The position numbers were made by a program, and so were the translations under genes. DNA of 64,000 nt from Thinopyrum elongatum (taxonomy: Eukaryota; Streptophyta; Magnoliopsida; Poales; Poaceae): contig CM022301.1 in the NCBI GenBank assembly GCA_011799875.1, positions 212,681,888 through 212,745,887 of the forward strand, read 5' to 3'. Below are positions 56,539 through 64,000 of the stretch, one piece after another; the stretch's first letter is position 1, and each line of letters begins with the position of its first letter. Below the pieces are notes generated by a model. The model was not told where the DNA came from. It saw only the letters and a list, made by a program, of their open reading frames with translations, and ran no database searches.

Positions 56539-58247
56539 TGTTGGAAATATGCCCTAGAGGCAATAATAAAGTGGTTATTATTATATTTCCTTGTTCATGA
56601 TAATCGTTTATTATCCATGCTATAATTGTATTGACCGGAAACTCAAATAAATGTGTGGATACATAGACAACAACATGTCCCTGGTGAGCCTCTACAGGAC
56701 TAGCTCGTTGATCAAAGATGGCTATGGTTTCCTAGCCATTGACACGAGTTGTCATTTGATAATGGGATCACATCATTAGGAGAATGATGTGATGGACAAG
56801 ACCCAAACTATAAACGTAGCATATGATCGTATCAAGTTTATTGCTATCGTTTTCTGCATGTCAAGTATCTGTTCCTATGACCATGAGATCATGCAAATCA
56901 CTGACACCGGAGGAGTACCTTGTGTGTATCAAATGTCGCAACGTAACTAGGTGACTATAAAGATGCTCTACAGGTATCTCCGAGGGTGTCTGTTGAGTTG
57001 GCATGGATCGAGACTGGGATTTGTCACTCTGTATGACTGAGAGGTATCTCGGGGCCCACTCGGTAATACAGCATCACAATGAGCTTGCAAGCAATGTGAC
57101 TAAGGAGTTAGCCACGGGATCTTGTATTACGGAACGAGTAAAGAGACTTGCTGGTAACGAGATTGAACTAGGTATGGAGATACCGACGATCGAATCTCAG
57201 GCAAGTAACATACCGATGGACAAAGGGAACTGCATATGAGATTAGCTGAATCCTTGACATCGTGGTTTAACCGATAAAGATATTCGTTGAATATGTAGGA
57301 ACCAATATGGGCATCCAGGTCCCGCTATTGGTTATTGACTGGAGAGGAGTCTCGGTCATGTCTGCATATTCCCGAACCCGTAGGGTCGCACGCTTAATGT
57401 TCGGTAGCGCTAGGGTAGTATTGAGATATTAATAGTGGAAAATCCAAAGGTTGTTCGGAGTCCCGGATGGGATCCGGGACGTCACGAGGAGCTCCGGAAT
57501 AGTCCGGAGGTAAATATTCATATATGGAAAGTTGTTATTGGGGTTCCGGAAATTTTTTGAGTTTTTTTGGTATTGTACCGGGAAGGTTCTAGAAGGTACC
57601 GGAGTGGGGCCCACCAGCATGGGGGACCCACATGAATGTGGGTAGTGGGGAAAGTCCCCACAACCCTGGTCTAGGCACACCAAGATCCTCCCTTAAAAGG
57701 AATAGTATCATATCCCGAAGGGATAAGATCAGGATCCTCGGTGGGGAAGGAAAGGAGGGATTTCCTTCCTCCCCCTTTGACCAACGACCCTAGGGCCTTG
57801 GAGGGAAAGTCACCAGCCCCCTCCACGCCTATATAAAGGTGGGGACGCGTTGGGGGCCCTTGCTCATTACCTCTCCCAACTCCTCCCATGTTTCACTGGT
57901 ACGCGCTTGGCGAAGCCCTGCCGAAATTCTGCTGCCACCACCACCTCCATACCGTCGTGTTGGTCCAGATCTCATCTACCTCCTCTCCCTCCCTTGCTGG
58001 ATCAAGAAGGAGAGGACGGTGCCGAGCCGTACGTGTGCTAAACTCGGAGGTGCCGCATGTGCGGTACTTGGATCGGATTAGATCTCGACGCGAGTACGAC
58101 TACGCCAACCACGATCTCTAGATCGTTAACGCTTTCGGTCTACAAGGGTATGTAGACATCACTCTCCTCTGGTAGATGTGCATCTCCTAGATTGATCTTG
58201 GTGAGTGTAGGAATTTTTTTTTGTTTCACATGCAACGTTCCCCAACA
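56539..58247 (+). repeat. 5' LTR of copia E (1709 bp)
   Basis: From TGTTGGAAATATGCCC to CGTTCCCCAACA. It parallels the reversed LTRs of A and B block by block. The GC-rich section 57640-58080 gives spurious frames. Confidence 0.92.
57830..57838 (+). promoter_or_regulatory. TATA box of copia E LTR
   Basis: TATATAAAG after CTCCACGCC, the LTR promoter; corresponds to 6344, 8463 and 19473 in the minus-strand elements. Confidence 0.7.
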
Positions 58248-58248
58248 A

Positions 58249-58261
58249 TGGCATCATGAGC
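58249..58261 (+). other. PBS of copia E
   Basis: TGGCATCATGAGC directly after the LTR, a variant of the Met-tRNA site TGGTATCAGAGC. Confidence 0.7.
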
Positions 58262-60281
58262 TAGGTCTATGCGTAGATGACATCATGAGTAGAACACAAA
58301 GGAGTTTGTGTGCGTTGATATTCAGATTGCTTCCTTCCTTAGTATTATTTTGATTCAGCGGTATTGTGGGATGAAGGGGCCAGGACCAACTTTACATGTC
58401 CACGTATATGAGACCGGTTCCATCGACTGACATGCAACTTGTTGCGTAAAGATGGCTGGCGGGTGTCTGTCTCTCCCACCTTAGTTGAATCGGAGTCGAC
58501 AAAGGCGGTCCTTGTAGAAGGTTAAATAGCAACTTGAATATCACCGTTGCGGCTTTGCGTAGGTAAGAACGGTTCTTACTAGTCACCCATAGCAGCCACG
58601 TAAAACATGCAACAACAAAGTAGAGGACGTCTAACTTGTTTTTGTAGGGTATGTTGTGATATGATATGGCCAAAGGTATGATGAGATATATTTGATGTAT
58701 GAGATGATCATGTTTTGTATAGATTGTCACGACTTGCATGCCGATGAATACGGCAATCGGCAGGAGCCATAGGGTTGTCTTTAATTATTGTATGACCTGC
58801 GTGTCAATCTTTAAGCGTTATGTAATGCTTTACTTTATCACTAGGCGGTAGCAATAGATGTAGAAGCATGGTTGGCGTGACAACCCCGATGGTGACACGA
58901 TGATGGAGATCATGATTATGGAGATCATGTTGTCATGCTGGTGACGATGGAGATCATGTCGGTGCTTTGAAGATGGAGATCGAAAGCACAAGTTGATGGC
59001 CATATCATGTCACTTATGATTTGCATGTGATGTTAATCCTTTTATGCATCTTATTTTGCTTAGGACGACGGTAGCATTATAAGGTGACCCCTCACTAAAA
59101 TTTTAAGATAAAATTGTGTTCTCCCCAAGTGTGCACCGTTGTGAAAGTTCGTCGTTTCGAAGCACCACGTGATGATCGGGTGTGATAGACTCTACGTTCG
59201 CATACAACGGGTGCAAGCCAGTTTTACACATGCGGAACACTTGGGTTGAACTTGACGAGCCTAGCATGTACAGACATGGCCTCGGAACACAAGAGACCGA
59301 AAGGTCGAACATGAGTCATATAGTAGATATAATCAACATGGAGATGTTCACCATTGAAACCACCTCATCTCACGTGATGATTGGACTTGGGTTGGTGAAT
59401 CTGGATCATGTTAGAGCATCTCCACTCGACCCCCCAACAGCCCTCCCAAGGCCTTTTTTATCGCCGGCGAGAAAAAAAAGGGCCCAGTCGCGCCCCCACA
59501 AGCCCACTTTTCGCCAGTTAGGGCCGAATTTGGCGCCGGCGGACCCAGGCCGAACCCGGCGCGCTGGGGGCGCCCAGGGGCGCCGGGGGAAACATTTTTG
59601 GCGTGAAATACTGGTGGACCCGCCGAGTCAGCGACTAGGCGCATTCGTCATCCTCATCGCCTCGTTTTCCCGCGGGGAATCAATGCGAAGGCTGCCGCCG
59701 GTCAGCCTTCTATTGATTCCTCACGGGCGGCGCAGTGAAGCCGTGCCGCCACGCGTCCACAAGGCTGCCGCTCGCTCGCCGCCCACCCGCCGCTATAAGT
59801 ACTGCTCTCCCTCGCCGCTGGCCACACACTTCCTCACCGCAGCCCCTCTCTCGCCACCGACAACCCATCTCTTTCTCCCCATCTGAAGCCACCGTCGATG
59901 GCACACTGATTCCCCGGCGACGGAGCGGCGGCCAACGGCTTCGGCCGCCGCCACCTCCACGGAGCGGTGGGCGGCGGCGTAGTTTTAGGTTTTAAGTTAT
60001 GTCTTTTGAATTATGTACAAATATGAATGAATTTTGTCCAAATTCTATAAATTTTAGCCGAACTTTTTTTTTCAAAAAAGGGCGTCTGGGGGCCAACTTG
60101 GGGCGACGAGTGGGAACCCGACCACCCCCACGGCGAAAATAACGCCGGCTCGCCCCCAGGAGGCACTATTTTCATCCCCGGGGGCGCCGAACGAGTGGAG
60201 ATGCTCTTACACTTGGACAACTGGAGGGATGTTGATTTGAGTGAGAGTTCTTAGATAATATGATTAATTGAACTCATTATC
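58262..60281 (+). other. Leader of copia E
   Basis: Non-coding except for the nested element. ATGGAGATC motifs recur about four times at 58902-58982. The 234-codon frame from 59182 runs from leader into the nested element and is chimeric by accident. Confidence 0.7.
59414..60206. mobile_element. PIF/Harbinger-like element (793 bp) in the copia E leader
   Basis: Inverted ends GAGCATCTCCACTCG / CGAGTGGAGATGCTC with TTA on both sides (59411-59413, 60207-60209). GC-rich interior with CGCTATAAGTACTGC near 59790. No transposase, so non-autonomous. Confidence 0.82.
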
Positions 60282-61364
60282 TTGAACAATAATCTAAGTA
60301 TTCTTTGCAAATTATGTTGTAGATCATTGGCTCGCGCAGTAGCTCCCCTGAATTTTAATGCGTTCCTAGAGAAAGCTAAGCTGAAAGATGATGGAAGCAA
60401 CTTTGTGGACTGGGCCCGTAATCTGAGGATTATCCTCACGGCTGCCCAAAAGTCTTATGACCTTGATGCACTGCTTGGTGCACCACCCCCTCCAGCAACT
60501 CTGGATGTTGTGAACGCCTGGCAGTCACGTGTTGATGACTACTCAATAGTTCAGTGCGCCGTGTTGTATGGCTTAGAACCGGAACTTCAAAGGCGTTTTG
60601 AACGTCATGGAGCATATGAGATGTTCCAGGAGTTGAAGTTTATTTTTGAGAAAAATGCCCGGATCAAGAGGTATGAGACCTCCGATAAGTTCTATGCCTG
60701 CAAGATGGAGGAGAACGGCTTTGTCAGTGAGCACATACTTAGAATGTCTGGGCATTACAACCATCTGGCTGAGTTGGGAGTTGAGCTCCCGCCTGAGGTG
60801 GTCACTGACAGAGTTCTTCAATCGCTACCACCTAGCTACAAGAGCTTTGTGTTGAACTATAACATGCAAGGGATGAACAAGTCAATCTCCGAGCTATTCG
60901 CGATGCTGAAAGTCGTTGAGTCAGACATCCAGAAGGAGCATCAAGTGTTGATGGTCAATAAAACCACTAGTTTCAAGAAGAGCAAGGGAAAGAAGGAAAA
61001 CTTCAAGAAGAGTGGCAAAGCAGTTGCTCCTCCTGTGAAGAAACCCAAGGCTGGACCCAAGCCGGAAACTGTGTGCTTCTATTGCAAGGGAACTGACCAC
61101 TGGAAGCGAAATTACCCCAAGTATCTGGCCGACAAGAAGGGGGACAACGTCAACAAAGGTATATATGATATACATGTTATTGATGTGTACCTTACCAGCT
61201 CTTGTTGTAGTGCCTGGGTATTTGATACCGGTGCAGTTGCTCACATTTGCAACTCTAAACAGGAACTACGGAATAGACGAAGGCTGGCGAAGGATGAAGT
61301 AATGATGCATGTGGAAAATGGTTCCAAGGTTGATGTGATCGCCGTCGGCACGGTCGCTCTTTGA
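60282..61364 (+). CDS. gag and protease of copia E, uninterrupted open frame (360 codons)
   Basis: Capsid-type gag: GSNFVDWARNLRIILTAAQK (about residues 38-57), ERHGAYEMFQELK, RYETSDKFYACKMEENG, VLQSLPPSYKSFVLNYNMQG, then a Lys-rich linker. The zinc knuckle CFYCKGTDHWKRNY has Tyr where the fourth ligand Cys is expected. The protease start WVFDTGAVAHICNSK keeps DTG. It ends in a stop at 61362-61364, while pol continues in other frames. The first ~20 residues come from leader sequence, so the true start may be further in. Normally gag packages element RNA in cytoplasmic particles. Open but likely unable to bind RNA normally. Confidence 0.8.
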   Translation: MNNNLSILCKLCCRSLARAVAPLNFNAFLEKAKLKDDGSNFVDWARNLRIILTAAQKSYDLDALLGAPPPPATLDVVNAWQSRVDDYSIVQCAVLYGLEPELQRRFERHGAYEMFQELKFIFEKNARIKRYETSDKFYACKMEENGFVSEHILRMSGHYNHLAELGVELPPEVVTDRVLQSLPPSYKSFVLNYNMQGMNKSISELFAMLKVVESDIQKEHQVLMVNKTTSFKKSKGKKENFKKSGKAVAPPVKKPKAGPKPETVCFYCKGTDHWKRNYPKYLADKKGDNVNKGIYDIHVIDVYLTSSCCSAWVFDTGAVAHICNSKQELRNRRRLAKDEVMMHVENGSKVDVIAVGTVAL

Positions 61365-61379
61365 TTACCATCGGGATTA

Positions 61380-62590
61380 ATGATAAACCTAAATAATTAT
61401 TATTTAGTGCCTGCGTTGAGCATGAACATTATATCTGGATCTTGTTTAATGCGAGACGGTTACTCATTTAAATAAGATAATAATGGTTATTCTATTTATA
61501 TGGGTAATATCTTTTATGGTCATGCACCCATTGTGAGGGGTTTATTCTTATTGAATCTCGATAGTGATGATACACATGTTCATAACATTGATGCCAAAAG
61601 ATATAGAGTTGATAATGATAGTACCACTTTCTTGTGGCACTACCACTTAGGTCATATTGGTGTAAAGCGCATAAAGAAACTCCATGCTGATGGACTTTTG
61701 GAGTCACTTGATTTTGAATCACTTGACACATGCGAACCATGCCTCATGGGCAAGATGACCAAAACCTCATTTTCCGGAACAATGGAACGGGCAAGTGACT
61801 TGTTGAAAATCATACATACTGATGTGTGCGGTCCAATGAGTGTTGACGCGCGCGGTGGATATCGTTACTTTCTCACCTTTGCCGATGATTTGAATAGATA
61901 TGGGTATATTTACTTAATGAAGCATAAGTCTGAAACGTTTGAAAAGTTCAAGCAATTTTAGAGTGAAGTTGAGAATCATCGTAACAAGAAGATTAAATTT
62001 CTACGATCCGATCGAGGGGGGAGAATAACTGAGTTATGAGTTTGGCAATCACTTAAGACAATGTGGAATTGTTTCACAACTGACGCCACCTGGAACATCA
62101 CAGCGTAATGGTGTGTCCGAACGTCGTAATCGTACCTTATTGGACATTGTGCGTTCTATGATGTCCCTTACCGATCTGCCACTCTCGTTTTGGGGTTATG
62201 CATTAGAAACAGCTGCATTCACTTTAAATAGGGCACCATCTAAGTCTGTAGAGACGACACCGTATGAACTATGGTTTGGCAAGAAACCTAAGCTGTCGTT
62301 TCTTAAGGTTTGGGGCTGCGATGCTTATGTTAAAAGGCTTCAGCCAGAAAAGCTCAAAACCAAAGCGGAGAAATGCGTCTTCATAGGATACCCAAAGGAG
62401 ACGATTGGGTATACCTTATATCTCAGATCCGAGGGCAAAGTGTTTGTCGCTAAGAACGGGTCCTTTCTCGAGAAAGAGTTTCTCTCGAAAGAATTGAGTG
62501 GGAGGAACATAGAACTTGATGAGGTTGTTGAAAAGAGAGTAGCGCAGCACAGAAAGATGTTTCTGTGGCACCTACGTCAGTTGAAAATCT
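61380..62590 (+). pseudogene. Broken integrase of copia E
   Basis: 61500-61961 carries the HHCC finger (HLGHIGVKRIKKLH, CEPCLMGK) and IIHTDVCGPMS. A TAG at 61959-61961 and an expanded G-run at 62023-62034 break the frame around SDRGG. 62113-62616 resumes with SERRNRTLLDIVRS and ELWFGKKPKLSF. The copia match stops near 62560-62590. Confidence 0.85.
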
Positions 62591-62719
62591 CATTTTTAAT
62601 GGGAAGATGCATGTAACCTGATGGTAAGCTAAGGGCATATCCAATGTCCGTCTTTAAAATTCCTAACAAAAATTATAAAAAAAGCATTGACGCGACGTCG
62701 CAATTTTGATGGGGTGACG
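62591..62719. other. Junction between copia E and the LINE
   Basis: Short unclassified piece with GGGCATATCCAATG (62634-62647) and CATTGGATGGGG (62741-62752) as a weak inverted pair. The break type is unknown. Confidence 0.35.
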
Positions 62720-64000
62720 AGGACAATTAGAAGAGAATGCATTGGATGGGGTGGTGGAAGATCTGTGTCCCAAAAGACCAAGGAGGTATGGTCGAGATAT
62801 ACACTGTTCAGTCTGCCTTTATTAGCCAAACAAACGTGGCGTCTGCTTGATAATCCTGAGTCTTTATGTGCTACTATCTTGAGAGCTAAATATTTTCCGA
62901 AGGGTGATTTAATGAGTGCAAGCCTAAAATAGGGTTCCTCTTTTAAGTATTATGGCGGGAGTGAATTCTCTATAAAATGGTTATATCTGGCAAGTTGAAA
63001 ATGGACAAAATATTAATATTTGAAGAGATGATGAGATCCCAAACTGTCCGAATAGAAAAATTATTACTCCTAGAAGGGGTCAAGGTTTGTGATCTCATTG
63101 ACCTAGTCACGAATTCTTGGGATGAAGATTTGGTGAGACAAACGTTGTGGCCAATTGATGCTCAAAGGGTGTTAGCGATTCCCCTCCCCATGCATACATA
63201 TGTCGGACTTCATTGCTTGGAGCTATAAAAAAATGGTTTCTTCACCGTTCGGTCTACTTATTTGGAGGAAAAAATTGCAACATACACATGGTATGGATAG
63301 AACCAATGTCAATCCTATTTGGGGTAATTTGGAAATTATCTTGTCTGGCAAAGGTAAATTTTTTCATTTGGCATACATTGCATGGAAACCTCCCGTGCCG
63401 AGTTACGCTTGCTAATAGACACATGAAAGTTACGCCTATCCGCCCATCATGCTCGAATGGACCAGAAGATACAAAACACGCCTTGTTTCTGTGTCAGAAG
63501 GTGAAAGAGGTTTGGGACAAATTTGGATGATACGAGGTGATCAATAATGCTTGTGGTGTTGATCGTGCGTGAGAGGCGGTACTAGAATTCTTACTCCTTA
63601 TGCAAGATCAAGAATTATCTATATTGGGCCTCCAGAACACACGTGAGTTGATCACTATAACAGCTTGGTTTTTATGGTGGGATAGACGTAAAATGGTTCA
63701 TGAAGGAAAGTTTTAATATGCAAACCAAACTTCAATGGGGGCTCGTGCCATAACGGCAAACTATGTTAATGCCTACTCCCCTAATGCAACTAGTAAAACA
63801 TGGGGGTGGAGCATACCTTCCTATGGATTTTGTTAAGCTGAATGTTGATGCCTCTTTGGATCATGATCTGCTTAGGGGTAAAGCTGGGGCGGTCCTGAGA
63901 GGTGACAAAGGAAGGTTCATCGTTGGTGAAAATTGGAGGATTAATTGATGCGTTGATGTATTAGCAGGAGAAGTTTTGGCTCTAAAGTTTGGATTATTCC
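62720..64000 (+). pseudogene. C-terminal part of a LINE ORF2 (zf-RVT and RNase H), runs off the window
   Basis: Reads in order the late RT region (MHWMGWWKICVPKDQGGM, LLAKQTWRLLDNPES, LRAKYFPKGDLM), the reverse-transcriptase zinc-binding region (FFIWHTLHGNLPCR, CSNGPEDTKHALFLC, KVKEVWDKFG) and an RNase H-type start (VKLNVDASLDHDL, GAVLRGDKGRF, GEVLALKFGL). Frames change several times and stops are present (e.g. 62929, 63528, 63712). Plant L1-type LINE. The 5' part is missing; the 3' end lies beyond 64000. Confidence 0.85.

Larger units (their letters stand above)
56539..62590 (+). mobile_element. Ty1/copia LTR retrotransposon E (BARE/Angela-like), 3' truncated
   Basis: 5' LTR 56539-58247, PBS 58249-58261, leader with a nested Harbinger-like element (59414-60206), gag-PR with a long open frame (60282-61364), broken integrase to about 62590. 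RT, RNase H, PPT and 3' LTR are missing; LINE sequence follows. Same group as elements A and B but in the opposite orientation. The 5 bp before it are AAGTT. Confidence 0.9.

Noticed and set aside
59182..59886. 234-codon plus-strand open frame
   Set aside because: Runs from the copia leader across the left end of the nested Harbinger-like element, so it cannot be an old gene.

Overview
The window is nuclear DNA from a grass, almost certainly a Triticeae species (wheat, barley, Aegilops or a relative). I base this on BARE/Angela-like copia LTRs with TGTTGGAAATATGCCC-type ends, a large CACTA element with TGCGAT-type subterminal repeats, Stowaway and Mutator-type MITEs in an intron, a Helitron, and LINE remnants. 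I see no rRNA, tRNA, CRISPR, operon or bacterial feature. Nearly everything is nested transposons around one intact host gene.

Layout. 1-7651: minus-strand copia element A, its 3' LTR cut by the window edge. 7652-22900: an old, diverged minus-strand copia element C, broken by element A, by copia element B (8035-20810, TSD GTGGC) and by a short solo-LTR-like insertion (20835-21310, TSD CCAGC). Element B itself carries a 4149-bp TG..CA insertion (12980-17128, TSD CTCCC). 22903-24875: gypsy pol tail, LTR-like DNA and a degraded Helitron helicase piece. 24876-36294: an 11.4-kb CACTA-type element (TSD TAA) without recognisable transposase. It carries five decayed cargo genes (3'-5' exonuclease-like, GRF zinc finger, two coiled-coil types, one unknown), a ~505-bp tandem array and a nested short LINE. 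36333-36804: B3-domain gene fragment. 37851-42321: intact 8-exon gene for a 425-residue TLDc-domain protein (MEAK7/TLDC1-like), the only convincing functional host gene. 42725-50635: a MULE-type MITE split by a 7.5-kb Helitron (43070-50576) that carries a dead RepHel gene and a captured fragment of a 2-hydroxyacid dehydrogenase (hydroxypyruvate/hydroxyphenylpyruvate reductase-like) gene. 51044-56538: plus-strand copia element D, its 3' LTR cut by copia element E (56539-~62590). Element E holds a 793-bp Harbinger-like element and ends abruptly against a LINE fragment (~62720-64000).

How the parts work together. The transposons are layered, and exact target-site duplications give the order of many insertions. 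Most stop codons in the transposon genes fit C-to-T change on one strand (TGG to TAG/TGA, CAG to TAG, CGA to TGA), as expected for long-methylated heterochromatin. The TLDc gene has no such damage. All exon phases and GT-AG sites fit, which implies purifying selection inside a hostile neighbourhood.

Limits: family names are from recognition by eye. Exact LTR-family assignment, LTR dating and expression need database searches or data I cannot run.
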